Below are positions 23,950 to 33,299 of a DNA stretch of 64,000 nucleotides, in pieces. How positions within the stretch are numbered: position 1 is the stretch's first letter; every line of letters begins with the position of its first letter. The notes under the pieces were generated by a model. It was not told the DNA's origin. It did not search any database and saw nothing but the letters and a program-made list of their open reading frames with translations. A program made the position numbers and the translations under genes. The stretch comes from Cytophagales bacterium (GTDB taxonomy: Bacteria > Bacteroidota > Bacteroidia > Cytophagales > Cyclobacteriaceae), in assembly GCA_017303795.1 (NCBI GenBank), contig JAFLBR010000018.1:1-64000 (forward strand), read 5' to 3'.

Positions 23950-24086
23950 TCAAGACTTAAGGTAGAATAAAATCTTTAACCTTGATTATGCCTTTGAAAA
24001 TTTATGTTTTTATGGGGCGGTTTTCGGATCTGAACATAAGTGATCCGTAACTTTTTTAAATGCTGAATCCCCGTTTACTTGCAAGT

Positions 24087-24539
24087 ATGATTGCAATACG
24101 AGAAGCTATTCCGGATGATGCCCTGTACATCATCGACTTTCAATTAAAAATGGCCCAGGAAACCGAAAGCCTGGCGTTGGATTATCACACAGTAACCAAG
24201 GGTGTACATGCCGTGTTTGAAGATGCCGGCAAAGGCAAATACTATGTGGCCACCGAGAACAACAAAGTAATAGGCAGTTTAATGATTACATATGAGTGGA
24301 GCGACTGGCGTTGCGGGCAGGTGTTGTGGATACAATCGGTTTACATTGTGCCGGAAGGTCGCGGCAAGGGTGTGTTTGGGTTAATGTACAAACACATCCA
24401 AAGTTTGATTACACCCGAATCGGGTAACCGCGGCATTCGGTTGTATGTAGATAAAACCAATACCCGTGCGCAAAAGGTATATGAAAAACTGGGTATGAAT
24501 GGTGAGCATTACCAGCTGTATGAGTGGATGGGGGATTGA
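24087..24539 (+). CDS. GNAT-family N-acetyltransferase
   Basis: The product is about 150 residues and opens with the GNAT-typical strand MIAIREAIPDDALYIIDFQ. It has the acetyl-CoA binding loop SVYIVPEGRGKGVFGLMYKHI (the R/QxxGxG-type motif) near residue 95 and ends with VDKTNTRAQKVYEKLGM, the usual beta5-alpha4 region. An upstream in-frame ATG at 24060 would add nine residues not expected by homology, so 24087 is preferred. Substrate unknown. The gene stands alone between two genes on the minus strand. Confidence 0.85.
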   Translation: MIAIREAIPDDALYIIDFQLKMAQETESLALDYHTVTKGVHAVFEDAGKGKYYVATENNKVIGSLMITYEWSDWRCGQVLWIQSVYIVPEGRGKGVFGLMYKHIQSLITPESGNRGIRLYVDKTNTRAQKVYEKLGMNGEHYQLYEWMGD

Positions 24540-24583
24540 TTAAGTTAGGAGTCTTTTGAAAATAGGACAAGGCTACGAAAGGT

Positions 24584-26752
24584 TTAAATGTTCCACCAAT
24601 ACGTAAACTTTAACACTAATGCATGATTCTTTGCCATTAGATTATTGGGCAGATAATTATCGGTGTACACAATAAACAAATCGCTGGCCGGCCGGTAGCG
24701 CCATTGAAACCGGGTGTTCAGATTTATATTGTTGCGCTGCTCGTTGTATTGCATAAAAGTGGTAAAGAAAATTTTGTTGGTGAAAGTTATATCTAGCCTT
24801 GGTCCTACCAACCAAAACGTATTGCGGCCCCACGGTTGTGGCAACCGAATATCGTTGTAACTGGAACTCAACACAAAACTGACATACGGCTGAAAACGAT
24901 AGCCAAGTTCGCTGCTAAAAAATGCGCGGGTGCCATTAGCATAATAACCTCCATAGCGCGCACTTAGCGAATAGGTAAACCGGCTTTGTGGTCTTGAAAA
25001 AAACTCACCACCAACTGATCGCCAGCTATGTTCTGTACCTGCCGCCAGACTATCCAGGTTAAAATTGGTTGGATCGAACGGGCGAAACAACTTCACATAA
25101 TCATAAGCAGTCCAAAGCACCAGTGTGCTTAGCTTTCTAAAGTTGATATTATAAGCGAGGTAACTTTCGCTATCGGTTTGTTTGTAATCGGGCGTAAAGA
25201 AAACACTACTTACTAATCGCGGGCCGTGGCTTAACACATGCTTCCCCTTCGGGAAAAATAGATACGACACTTGCGGATTTATACGCGCGTAATTAGTGCG
25301 CGGCACATAACCTACTTCGGCCGTGTAGCCATTGCCTACGTATTCGTATTGATTGCTGATTTGAAACTTGCGGCCTGCATATTGCAAGTGGCCGGAATAC
25401 ACATAATCATCAGTTTGTTTTTGTGGCGTAAAAGATTTTAAGAACAATGCTTTGCCCAACCATTTGTTGTTTGCCGATGCCAGGTTATACTCAAGCCCCA
25501 GGTTGCGATTATACTTAGAGTAAACTGTGCCGGTAAAATTTTCAGGTATCGCATAGTTCAATGATTCTTTGTTGATCATCAACAGCCCCACATTCGATCG
25601 GGCAAACACTTTGCGTTGCAATGCCAGTACAGAAAAAATTTGTGCCGGCAGATTTTCTTTTTCAACTTTTCCGGTTTGCATGTTCATGGCGGCAATGCGC
25701 CAGTTTTTATCCAGCTTACCGCTTAGGCGTGCTCCAACCTGAATGGGTGCTGCCAATCCAATTCGCCTGGAAAAAAATGGACGGATAGTACTGTAACCAA
25801 AATTGTTAAACATGTCTCCGTTTTCCAGAAAGAATTGCCTGCGCTCCGGAAAGAACAATTCAAACCGATCGAGATTAGTTACTTGCCGATCTACATCTAC
25901 TTGCGAAAAATCCGGATTAAGCGTGAGATCAAGATTAAGCGATGAGGTAACGGCAACTTTCACATCTAATCCTAACTCGGCACGATGTGTGGTATTCTGA
26001 ACATCCACACGATTTTGAGTTATACCACCAAGCGCATACGGAATAATAGAAATGTTGGCACCAGTTTTTTTGGGTGGATTATCCCACACCAGTGTTCCAC
26101 TAAATGCAAGCGAAGCTGTGGGGAATTGTCGCGGCACAGGTGTCCAACTCGATTTTTCGGTAGTCTTTAAATCCAGCCGACTGAAATTTATACCCCACGT
26201 ATCAATGCCTTCTTTAAAGCGAATGGTTTTAAATGGAATGGCGGCTTCGAAAATCCATTTGTCATCGTAATTTTTTACAACCGATGTCCATTGGTTATCC
26301 CAATTGAGATCTACCTTACTGCCTTCAAACATCAGCCCGTCCCATTGAGCTCCGGCTGCATTCGCCCCAAATGAGAATCCGTTGGTCTGGTCATCGAACG
26401 TATCCATAAACAAAAGGAAGTTGTCATTTTTGCCAAACGAAAAATCTCTGCGCAGCGATTCCACAATGTAGGGGCCGGGCAAGGCATGATGGCAAACGGC
26501 AATCAGGTAGAGATTATCTTCATCATACGTTAATTTTACTTCGGTTTTTACGTGTGCCTTGCTGGTGTCCATAGGCAGCACCATAAAAAAATCGGACGCG
26601 GTGGCACTCTCAAGCCAGGCTGGTTCGCTTAACTCGCCATCTATCACAATAGGCGAAGAAGCTTTCTTAATGGGTAATTGAAACGCGGCATTCTTCTTCT
26701 GACCAAAAAGAAAACCGGAACTGAGAAGTAACAAGAGCAATGCAGCGCGCAT
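24584..26752 (-). CDS. DUF5916 outer-membrane protein with N-terminal CBM9-like domain
   Basis: This 722-residue secreted protein has a signal peptide ending near FLFGQ. It is followed by a carbohydrate-binding-family-9-like beta sandwich (about 25-210; PIVIDGELSEPAWLESATASDFF, LTYDEDNLYLIAVCH, NFLLFMDTFDDQTNGFSFG). The DUF5916 region then has LNPDFSQVDVDRQVTNLDRFELFFPERRQFFLENGDMF near 290, and many alternating amphipathic strands follow, ending in an aromatic WWNI. The last part is likely an outer-membrane beta barrel. This family is common in Bacteroidota, often several per genome. Ligand and function are unknown; sugar binding is inferred only from the first domain. Confidence 0.88.
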   Translation of the reverse strand: MRAALLLLLLSSGFLFGQKKNAAFQLPIKKASSPIVIDGELSEPAWLESATASDFFMVLPMDTSKAHVKTEVKLTYDEDNLYLIAVCHHALPGPYIVESLRRDFSFGKNDNFLLFMDTFDDQTNGFSFGANAAGAQWDGLMFEGSKVDLNWDNQWTSVVKNYDDKWIFEAAIPFKTIRFKEGIDTWGINFSRLDLKTTEKSSWTPVPRQFPTASLAFSGTLVWDNPPKKTGANISIIPYALGGITQNRVDVQNTTHRAELGLDVKVAVTSSLNLDLTLNPDFSQVDVDRQVTNLDRFELFFPERRQFFLENGDMFNNFGYSTIRPFFSRRIGLAAPIQVGARLSGKLDKNWRIAAMNMQTGKVEKENLPAQIFSVLALQRKVFARSNVGLLMINKESLNYAIPENFTGTVYSKYNRNLGLEYNLASANNKWLGKALFLKSFTPQKQTDDYVYSGHLQYAGRKFQISNQYEYVGNGYTAEVGYVPRTNYARINPQVSYLFFPKGKHVLSHGPRLVSSVFFTPDYKQTDSESYLAYNINFRKLSTLVLWTAYDYVKLFRPFDPTNFNLDSLAAGTEHSWRSVGGEFFSRPQSRFTYSLSARYGGYYANGTRAFFSSELGYRFQPYVSFVLSSSYNDIRLPQPWGRNTFWLVGPRLDITFTNKIFFTTFMQYNEQRNNINLNTRFQWRYRPASDLFIVYTDNYLPNNLMAKNHALVLKFTYWWNI

Positions 26753-26809
26753 ACTTGCAATATGAACAAAGGCTATGCAGGTAGCAAGAGTCTGGTGGCA
26801 GGCGGTTAT

Positions 26810-26843
26810 TTTGTATTTTAAGGATTGATTTTAGCTAACTTTG
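26810..26843 (+). promoter_or_regulatory. Promoter for the NIPSNAP gene
   Basis: TAACTTTG at 26836-26843 matches TAnnTTTG, with TTTG at 26810-26813 placed 22 bp upstream. The ATG is at 26866. Confidence 0.5.
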
Positions 26844-26865
26844 GTTAATTCAAAATTTCTGATTT

Positions 26866-27642
26866 ATGAAAATAGTAAAGGCTACTCTTTTTTGTTTTGC
26901 ATGTTTGATTGCGTGGGCTGTAAATGCTGCACCGAAGCAAGAGTTTTACGAACTTCGGATTTATACCTTTAAATCGCCCGAGCAACTGCAGCGAACCGAG
27001 GCCTATCTCGAAAAAGCATTGTTGCCAGCATTACATCGTCTTGGTAATTCAAGAGTGGGTGTGTTCCGGCCGGTTGAAACAGATTCTACTTTTGGAAAAA
27101 AATTGTTTGTGCTGATTCCTCACAAAACACTGGCAGCCTTTGATAAACAGGAAAGTTTGCTCGCTAAAGACAAAACTTATTTAGAGAGTGGTAAGGATTA
27201 CATTGATGCGGTTTACACCAACGCACCTTATCTACGCATTCAAACTATTTTACTAAAAGCATTTGCCGGTATGCCGATAGCGGCCAAGCCGGATTTAAAA
27301 ACTCCGGTAAGCGAACGTGTTTATGAGTTGCGCAGTTATGAAGGCCACACCGAAAAAATCTATCGCAACAAAGTAGATATGTTTAATGCTGGCGATGAAG
27401 TGGGCTTGTTTAAGCGACTTGGGTTTAATGCCGTGTTTTATGGCGAAGTGTTAAGCGGTGGTCGCATGCCCAACCTGATGTATATGACCACGTTCGAAAA
27501 CAAGGCTTCGCGCGATGCCCACTGGAAAACTTTTGTAGACGATGCGCAATGGAAAACCCTCTCCGCCATGCCTGAATACAAAAACAATGTTTCTAAAATC
27601 GAAATATTTTTTCTGCGGCCCACAACATATTCCGACTTGTAA
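26866..27642 (+). CDS. Secreted NIPSNAP-family protein
   Basis: This 258-residue protein has a signal peptide (cleavage near VNAAP) and two NIPSNAP domains with a ferredoxin-like fold. The first starts QEFYELRIYTFKSPEQ at about residue 24 and the second VYELRSYEGHTEKIYRNKV at about 150, ending MPEYKNNVSKIEIFFLRPT. Secreted tandem NIPSNAP proteins occur widely in Bacteroidota, but their activity is unknown; the fold often serves as a small-molecule-binding or oxygenase-like dimer. It has its own promoter and is followed by an S41 peptidase gene with a separate promoter. Confidence 0.85.
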   Translation: MKIVKATLFCFACLIAWAVNAAPKQEFYELRIYTFKSPEQLQRTEAYLEKALLPALHRLGNSRVGVFRPVETDSTFGKKLFVLIPHKTLAAFDKQESLLAKDKTYLESGKDYIDAVYTNAPYLRIQTILLKAFAGMPIAAKPDLKTPVSERVYELRSYEGHTEKIYRNKVDMFNAGDEVGLFKRLGFNAVFYGEVLSGGRMPNLMYMTTFENKASRDAHWKTFVDDAQWKTLSAMPEYKNNVSKIEIFFLRPTTYSDL

Positions 27643-27670
27643 GAGTTACTCGTTTTAACCAATCTGTATT

Positions 27671-27678
27671 TACCTTTG
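27671..27678 (+). promoter_or_regulatory. Promoter -7 element TACCTTTG
   Basis: This perfect TAnnTTTG match ends 19 bp before the ATG at 27698. No clear -33 element is seen. Confidence 0.5.
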
Positions 27679-27697
27679 TAACGATAACCCGTGCGGC

Positions 27698-29128
27698 ATG
27701 AAGAACTACAAAAGATTTACAACCCTTGCTTTTTCAATTTTATTAATGGTAGTACTGGTAACCTTGCCTGCCTGCAACGATGATGATGAACACCCTAACG
27801 AGTATGTAAACAACTGGATTGACGTGAATATGGACTTCTGGTATTATTGGAATACCGACCTGCCTTCCAACCCCGACAAAACATTAGCGCCCGATGACTT
27901 TTTTGAAAGTCTGCTGAGTACAGATGATCGGTTTTCGTGGATACAGGAAAACTACCAGGAACTACTCAATTCTTTACAGGGTGTAAATGAAGAAGCAGGC
28001 TATGAACTGGCACTCTATCGCGAAAGCCTGGATAATAATGTGGTGATTGCTCAGATTTTGTATATCAAACCGGCATCACCTGCGGAAACATCCGGATTAA
28101 AACGCGGTGATGTGATTACGCAAATCAACAGTCAACAAATTACAACCGATAACTACCAGACTTTACTGGCAGCCACAAGCGAAAATCATTCTATAACCTA
28201 CCGCGAGTTGGATCTTGAGAATCAAGTCTTTTTACCCGTGCAAACCAAATCACTCACTACAATAGAGTATGCTGAGAATCCGAACTTCTTAAACAAAGTG
28301 TTCACAGTTAATGATCGAAAAATTGGATACTACGTGTATAACCTCTTTGTTGTTGGAACCGAACAAGATAGTGCTGCTTACAATAGGGAAATGGATCAGG
28401 TCTTCGCTTCCTTTCAATCGGCTGGCATTACCGATCTGATTATTGATTTACGTTTTAATAGTGGCGGGGCCGAAAGCGCAACCGTTAACCTGGCCAGTCT
28501 GGTCGGCAAAGGTGTAGATGCTACCAAGGTTTTTACTATTCGCGAATACAATTCATTAGTAGAAACTGAAATTAAAAACAATCCGGATTTTGGTGCAGAA
28601 TTTTTAGACGTTGAGTTTACTAATAAAGTGCAGAACATCGGAAATCAATTAACGGATAACCGCGTGTATATTCTTACCGGCACGCGCACGGCATCAGCAA
28701 GCGAATTATTGATTAATGGGTTGCGCCCCTACATGGATGTTTTTTTAATTGGCAGCACAACAGTTGGCAAAAATGTGGGCTCTACTTCACGGTATGTTAA
28801 GGATGATCCCCGTAATACATGGGGCATGCAGCCAATCATTACCAAATCGTATAACAGTCTGGAAGAGTCAGATTATTCGAACGGATTTGCACCTCAAATA
28901 CCCTTGGAAGATAACAACCTGATTGTTTACCCGCTAGGCGATGAACGTGAGTTATTGCTGGAGCGTGCGCTGCAAGAGATTACGGGCATAACCGATCCGG
29001 GCCGAACAAGGGCCGCCCAAACCTGGGGCAAGGAAGTTGGCCATTCATTGGATTTGAAGAAACACAGTAATGTGTTGTTGATTGATGAACCGAACCAGCA
29101 AAAGCTGATGCGGTTGATGAATCAATAA
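27698..29128 (+). CDS. S41-family peptidase lipoprotein (CtpA-like)
   Basis: This 476-residue protein carries a lipoprotein signal ending VTLPAC with Cys26. It is followed directly by NDDDEH, an acidic stretch like the surface-export signals of Bacteroidota lipoproteins. A short helical cap leads to a PDZ domain (about 110-165; KPASPAETSGLKRGDVITQIN). The S41 catalytic domain follows (DLIIDLRFNSGG near 250, TASASELLINGLRPYMDVFLIG near 330 with the nucleophile Ser, and TVGKNVG with the general-base Lys). It probably cleaves or processes envelope proteins at the cell surface. It has its own -7 element. Confidence 0.9.
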   Translation: MKNYKRFTTLAFSILLMVVLVTLPACNDDDEHPNEYVNNWIDVNMDFWYYWNTDLPSNPDKTLAPDDFFESLLSTDDRFSWIQENYQELLNSLQGVNEEAGYELALYRESLDNNVVIAQILYIKPASPAETSGLKRGDVITQINSQQITTDNYQTLLAATSENHSITYRELDLENQVFLPVQTKSLTTIEYAENPNFLNKVFTVNDRKIGYYVYNLFVVGTEQDSAAYNREMDQVFASFQSAGITDLIIDLRFNSGGAESATVNLASLVGKGVDATKVFTIREYNSLVETEIKNNPDFGAEFLDVEFTNKVQNIGNQLTDNRVYILTGTRTASASELLINGLRPYMDVFLIGSTTVGKNVGSTSRYVKDDPRNTWGMQPIITKSYNSLEESDYSNGFAPQIPLEDNNLIVYPLGDERELLLERALQEITGITDPGRTRAAQTWGKEVGHSLDLKKHSNVLLIDEPNQQKLMRLMNQ

Positions 29129-29132
29129 TCAA

Positions 29133-29789
29133 TTACTCATTGCGCCTGCCCACCACAACTTTCTTACCTTTGGTAAGCATACTGGTTAGGGCAATGTGAA
29201 AAGTATTCACCTCAAGGTTTTCGTATGGTTTTGTGCCATCCGAAGAAGTATAATTCTTATTGAAGAAAGGCGTAACATAATATTTAAACCGCAAACTCAT
29301 ACCTCGCGGAAAGCGAATGCCGGCAAATACCGCATGATAGAATGCCGGAGTTCTGCGACTGAACCATGTGTTGAACTTGCTCACCTTCTCGTCATTCTCA
29401 AAACGTTTTTCCTTATAGTTAAAAGGCATCTCAAACTCATAGCCACCATAAACATACATGCCTTGCATATCGCCAATCTTAAAACCTATTGGCACCCCGA
29501 GGTTATAAGTACGGTGTTTGGTGCGCACATCGGGCCCGTCATCGGTAATAAACCCAACGTTGCGTAGCGAAATACCGGCAATCATACCCATGTTGCGCCC
29601 CTGATCGAAATGCGCCAGCGACTGGCCATGAAAGAACATCGTAAAACGGGGAATAGCGGAATCCTCTGTACCATTTTTATTGATGCTGGCAAAACCCAGA
29701 ATAATCTCGCCATCAGAAGTAATATAAGGTCGCTGTCCAAAAACCAATCCGGAAACGAAAACCAGGGCAACAGAAAACAGAATACGCAT
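29133..29789 (-). CDS. Secreted protein of unknown function, probable outer-membrane beta barrel
   Basis: This 218-residue protein has a signal peptide cleaved near VFGQ. The remainder alternates polar and hydrophobic residues with aromatic girdles (YVYGGYEFEMPFNYKEKRF, RGMSLRFKYYVTPFF, and the end IALTSMLTKGKKVVVGRRNE), typical of a small beta barrel of about eight strands. No specific family is recognised. It converges with the S41 peptidase gene at four bases and diverges from glyA. Confidence 0.6.
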   Translation of the reverse strand: MRILFSVALVFVSGLVFGQRPYITSDGEIILGFASINKNGTEDSAIPRFTMFFHGQSLAHFDQGRNMGMIAGISLRNVGFITDDGPDVRTKHRTYNLGVPIGFKIGDMQGMYVYGGYEFEMPFNYKEKRFENDEKVSKFNTWFSRRTPAFYHAVFAGIRFPRGMSLRFKYYVTPFFNKNYTSSDGTKPYENLEVNTFHIALTSMLTKGKKVVVGRRNE

Positions 29790-29910
29790 AACGTTAGAGT
29801 TTTGGGTTAATTAACACCAAGACGCGGCATTAGAACCAATCGTTGCATCGGCAAATTGTAAAATCTTGCATTTTTAGAATACTACCCGTGCAGGGCTGCT
29901 GAGTTTACCT

Positions 29911-29918
29911 TATTTTTG
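29911..29918 (+). promoter_or_regulatory. Promoter -7 element TATTTTTG for glyA
   Basis: This perfect TAnnTTTG match ends 22 bp before the glyA ATG at 29941. No clear -33 TTTG is visible. Confidence 0.5.
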
Positions 29919-29940
29919 ACGCCTCAACATCCAACCACTT

Positions 29941-31212
29941 ATGAAGCGCGATAAAGTTGTTTTTGACCTGATTGAAAAAGAAAAGCAAAGACAGGAACAT
30001 GGTATTGAACTGATTGCATCCGAAAACTTTGTGTCGCCTCAGGTAATGAAGGCTCAGGGTTCGGTGTTAACCAATAAATATGCAGAAGGCTTACCCGGCA
30101 AACGCTATTACGGTGGCTGCGAAGTGGTGGATGAAGTAGAGCAACTGGCTATCGACCGGATTAAAGAACTTTTTGGTGCCGAATGGGCCAATGTGCAGCC
30201 ACACTCGGGCGCACAAGCCAACGCTGCAGTAATGCTGGCTTGCCTTAAACCGGGCGATAAAATTCTGGGCTTCGATCTTTCGCATGGTGGCCACTTAACA
30301 CATGGTTCGCCTGTAAACTTTTCGGGTAAACTGTATGTGCCTTCGTTTTATGGTGTTGAACAGGAAACCGGCCTTATCGATTTTGATAAAGTAATGGAAA
30401 CCGCTTTGCGCGAAAAACCTAAGATGATTATCTGTGGTGCGTCTGCCTATAGCCGCGATTGGGACTATGCCAAACTTCGCGCTGCCGCAGATGCAGTAGG
30501 CGCGTTGTTATTAGCCGATGTATCGCATCCTGCCGGATTGATTGCCCGCGGTTTGCTTAACGACCCGATGGAACATTGCCACATTGTAACTACCACTACG
30601 CATAAAACATTGCGTGGTCCACGCGGAGGTTTGATTATGTTGGGTAAAAACTTTGATAATCCTTTCGGATTAAAAACTCCAAAAGGCGAGTTGCGCAAGA
30701 TGTCTTCCGTGTTGGATTCAGGAGTATTCCCTGGCACGCAAGGCGGCCCGTTAGAACATGTTATTGCAGCCAAAGCAATTGCCTTTGGCGAAGCATTAGG
30801 CGATGAATATCTGAGCTACATTGTACAGGTGGCTAAAAATGCCAAGGCTATGGCCGATGCATTTGTGCAGAAGGGATATAAAATTATTTCGGGCGGTACC
30901 GATAATCATTTAATGTTGATTGATCTGCGTTCGAAAAATTTAACCGGAAAAATTGCCGAAGAATCGTTGATCAAAGCCGACATCACCATCAACAAAAACA
31001 TGGTGCCATTCGATACACAATCGCCTATGATAACTTCGGGTATGCGTATTGGTACGCCCGCTATAACCACCCGCGGCCTCAAGGAAAAAGATGTAGTGAA
31101 AGTAGTTGATCTGATAGATGAAGCGCTTCAAAAACCAACCGATGAAAAACACCTGAAGGCCGTAAAACGCAAGGTGAATGGCATGATGAAAAAATTCCCA
31201 TTGTATAGCTAA
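29941..31212 (+). CDS. glyA: Serine hydroxymethyltransferase
   Basis: This 423-residue PLP enzyme interconverts serine and glycine while charging tetrahydrofolate with a one-carbon unit. Diagnostic segments are [11 protein letters not shown] (23-33), [12 protein letters not shown] (53-64), [14 protein letters not shown] (191-204) and the PLP Lys222 in [15 protein letters not shown]. The length and the complete motif set indicate an intact housekeeping enzyme. It has its own TATTTTTG element. The following toxin-antitoxin pair starts 20 bp later with its own promoter, so it need not belong to this operon. Confidence 0.97.
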   Translation: MKRDKVVFDLIEKEKQRQEHGIELIASENFVSPQVMKAQGSVLTNKYAEGLPGKRYYGGCEVVDEVEQLAIDRIKELFGAEWANVQPHSGAQANAAVMLACLKPGDKILGFDLSHGGHLTHGSPVNFSGKLYVPSFYGVEQETGLIDFDKVMETALREKPKMIICGASAYSRDWDYAKLRAAADAVGALLLADVSHPAGLIARGLLNDPMEHCHIVTTTTHKTLRGPRGGLIMLGKNFDNPFGLKTPKGELRKMSSVLDSGVFPGTQGGPLEHVIAAKAIAFGEALGDEYLSYIVQVAKNAKAMADAFVQKGYKIISGGTDNHLMLIDLRSKNLTGKIAEESLIKADITINKNMVPFDTQSPMITSGMRIGTPAITTRGLKEKDVVKVVDLIDEALQKPTDEKHLKAVKRKVNGMMKKFPLYS

Positions 31213-31217
31213 ACCGT

Positions 31218-31225
31218 TACCTTTG
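31218..31225 (+). promoter_or_regulatory. Promoter -7 element TACCTTTG for the antitoxin gene
   Basis: This TAnnTTTG element lies in the 20-bp gap after glyA and ends seven bases before the antitoxin ATG at 31233. Transcription would start at or within a base or two of the start codon, giving a leaderless or nearly leaderless mRNA. Confidence 0.5.
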
Positions 31226-31232
31226 GGCCGGT

Positions 31233-31463
31233 ATGAGAAGCATTGAGCCAAATCTACAAAGCATAGTAACAGAACTTGCGCAGTTAACTGAAACGCAGCG
31301 CGAGCAGTTGATGATTGCGCTTCAAAAACTAAAAACACCTGCTTCAAAACAACCCGTAAAAATTACGCAGCTTGCCGGGCTAGGTAAAGAGATGTGGCGG
31401 CAGGTTGATGTAGAAAAATATATTCAGGAATTGCGAGATGAGTGGAGCGATAGAAAAGTTTGA
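31233..31463 (+). CDS. Probable antitoxin of a PIN-domain toxin pair
   Basis: This 76-residue protein consists of an N-terminal helical segment (LQSIVTELAQLTETQREQLMIALQKL), a Lys/Pro linker, and a C-terminal amphipathic tail with Trp residues (LGKEMWRQVDVEKYIQELRDEW) that could fill a toxin groove. Its last 26 bases overlap the PIN-domain gene, the usual layout of vapBC operons. The family is not one I can name and the DNA-binding fold is not obvious, so the role rests on length, position and overlap. It has its own -7 promoter element. Confidence 0.65.
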   Translation: MRSIEPNLQSIVTELAQLTETQREQLMIALQKLKTPASKQPVKITQLAGLGKEMWRQVDVEKYIQELRDEWSDRKV

Positions 31464-31878
31464 CAACAAAGCAGTTTATCTTGATACGGCCCCACTGATT
31501 TATTATCTGGAAGAAAACGCCACGCACAGTAGTTACCTGAATCAACTATTTAAAAAGAACGAAGCCGGAGAGTTTATTTTTTACACCTCGGTTGTTACAC
31601 TAACAGAAGTACTAACGCTGCCTTTCAGGCAAGGAAATGTGGAGTTGGCAGAACAATACCAATATTTTCTATCAGAAACCCAAACACTTAAACTAATACC
31701 TGTTAATATACCTATAGCCAAACTTGCGGCTAAATTGCGAGCAGAGTATGGAATAAGAATGCCAGATGCAATTCATTTGGCAACTGCTATGGAAATAAAA
31801 GCAGATTGGTTTCTGACAAATGATATTGCCTTAAAAAAGATAAAAGGATTAAATGTGATTACACTTACTCATGGCTGA
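31438..31878 (+). CDS. PIN-domain ribonuclease toxin (VapC-like)
   Basis: This 146-residue PIN-domain protein has the acidic residues expected for metal-dependent RNA cleavage: Asp16 (VYLDTAPLIY), Glu57 (TLTEVLTLP), Asp110 (RMPDAIHLATA) and Asp129 (FLTNDIAL). VapC toxins cut tRNA or rRNA and are neutralised by the product of the adjoining upstream gene, with which it overlaps by 26 bp. Its stop codon overlaps the tatC start by 8 bp, so tatC translation may be coupled to toxin translation. All catalytic residues are present, so it looks intact. Confidence 0.85.
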   Translation: MSGAIEKFDNKAVYLDTAPLIYYLEENATHSSYLNQLFKKNEAGEFIFYTSVVTLTEVLTLPFRQGNVELAEQYQYFLSETQTLKLIPVNIPIAKLAAKLRAEYGIRMPDAIHLATAMEIKADWFLTNDIALKKIKGLNVITLTHG

Positions 31879-32704
31879 AGAAAAAGAAATGGCGTTTCTC
31901 GATCACCTGGAAGAATTGCGCTGGCATGTGGTGCGGTCGGTAGCCGCAATTTTTATATTGATGATTTTGGCTTTCGTCTTTACTGATTTCATTTTTAATG
32001 AAATTATTTTTGCGCCCAGCGATCCAAGCTTCGTAACTTTTAAATGGCTTTGTTGGCTTGGTGAAGTAACAGGGGTAGAGAGTTTATGCGTAACAGAAAT
32101 TCCAATGTCGCTTCAAAGCAGAACATTAATGGGTCAGTTTGCTATGCAACTTACCTCTTCTTTTGTGATTGGTATTTGTCTGGGGTTTCCGTATGTAGTT
32201 TGGGAACTGTGGAAGTTTATTAGTCCGGGTCTATACATTCGTGAAAAAAAGGGTTCCCGTGGTGCGGTATTCTATGTGTCTTTCTTGTTTTTATTCGGCA
32301 TTGCTTTCGGATATTTTATTCTCAGCCCGATGACGATTGCCTTCCTTGCCAATTACTCCATAAGCGATAGAATTGTAAATGAGTTTGATATAACTTCATA
32401 TGTAGCCACTATAACAACCTTAGTGTTGGGTAGCGGCTTGTTATTTCAATTACCCGTGGTGATGTTCTTTCTAACCAAGGTTGGAATTGTTACGCCAAAA
32501 TTTTTACGTCAATATCGCAAACATGCTGTGGTAATCATTTTAATCACGGGTGCAATTATCACACCAAGTCCTGATCCGCTCAGTCAATCGTTAATTTCTA
32601 TTCCGTTATACATTCTTTACGAAATCAGTATTTGGATTTCGGCTATGGAGTTGCGCAGAAAAGAGAAACGCGAATTAGCCGAACTTCAAAACTCAGCAAC
32701 TTAA
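31871..32704 (+). CDS. tatC: Sec-independent protein translocase subunit TatC
   Basis: This 277-residue inner-membrane protein has six transmembrane helices. It is the receptor of the twin-arginine system that exports folded proteins. The N-terminal MAFLDHLEELRWHVVRS matches the conserved TatC start, and FLFLFGIAFGYFILSP and the later IITGAIITPSPDPLSQ segments are equally typical. It overlaps the preceding PIN toxin gene and is followed 11 bp later by rpiB. TatA is not encoded here. Two proteins in the window (at 35931 and 44805) carry twin-arginine signal peptides and are plausible substrates. Confidence 0.96.
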   Translation: MAEEKEMAFLDHLEELRWHVVRSVAAIFILMILAFVFTDFIFNEIIFAPSDPSFVTFKWLCWLGEVTGVESLCVTEIPMSLQSRTLMGQFAMQLTSSFVIGICLGFPYVVWELWKFISPGLYIREKKGSRGAVFYVSFLFLFGIAFGYFILSPMTIAFLANYSISDRIVNEFDITSYVATITTLVLGSGLLFQLPVVMFFLTKVGIVTPKFLRQYRKHAVVIILITGAIITPSPDPLSQSLISIPLYILYEISIWISAMELRRKEKRELAELQNSAT

Positions 32705-32715
32705 AATACACTATC

Positions 32716-33144
32716 ATGAAAATTGCTATTGGAGCTGACCATGCCGGGTTTCAGTACAAAGAAAAACTGGTAGCCGAATTAAAAGCACAAGGGCATACCG
32801 TATCAGATTTTGGAACTCATTCTGTTGAGTCGGTTGATTATCCTGATTTTGCGCACCCAACAGCAACCAGTGTAGAAACAAAAGAAACCGAATTGGGCAT
32901 ACTCATCTGCGGAAGCGCAAATGGTGTTGCCATTACGGCAAATAAACACCAAGGTATAAGAGCCGCTATTTGCTGGTTGCCCGAACTGGCCGCACTCGCC
33001 CGCCAGCACAACAATGCCAATATTGTTTGTATTCCAGCAAGATTTGTTTCAATTGACGATGCATTCAAAATTGTGAATACTTTTCTTACTACTTCTTTTG
33101 AAGGTGGGAGGCACAACCGCAGAGTAGAAAAAATCAGTTGTTAA
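32716..33144 (+). CDS. rpiB: Ribose 5-phosphate isomerase B
   Basis: This 142-residue enzyme interconverts ribose 5-phosphate and ribulose 5-phosphate in the pentose phosphate pathway. It begins MKIAIGADHAGFQYKEKL and shows the catalytic-Cys loop LICGSANGVAITANK (CGSA in place of the commoner CGSG) near residue 70. The typical HNNANIVCIPARFVS helix end lies near 103, and GGRHNRRVEKI at the C-terminus. The frame is open further upstream, but the ATG at 32716 fits the family N-terminus exactly. It lies 11 bp after tatC. Confidence 0.93.
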   Translation: MKIAIGADHAGFQYKEKLVAELKAQGHTVSDFGTHSVESVDYPDFAHPTATSVETKETELGILICGSANGVAITANKHQGIRAAICWLPELAALARQHNNANIVCIPARFVSIDDAFKIVNTFLTTSFEGGRHNRRVEKISC

Positions 33145-33299
33145 TAATTTTCTAGTTTAAATGCCTAAAGCCGAATCAAATGGTTTCGCCTTTACGTATT
33201 CTCTTCTTGTGATTTTTTATACTTTTATATGTAATTAGTCTTTATTGCACGAGACTGCAATCCACTCATGAATTGATAATAAGTTTTAAATAAACATCT

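Noticed and set aside
29196-29567. 123-codon plus-strand frame
   Set aside because: Shadow of the secreted beta-barrel protein on the opposite strand; no recognisable features.
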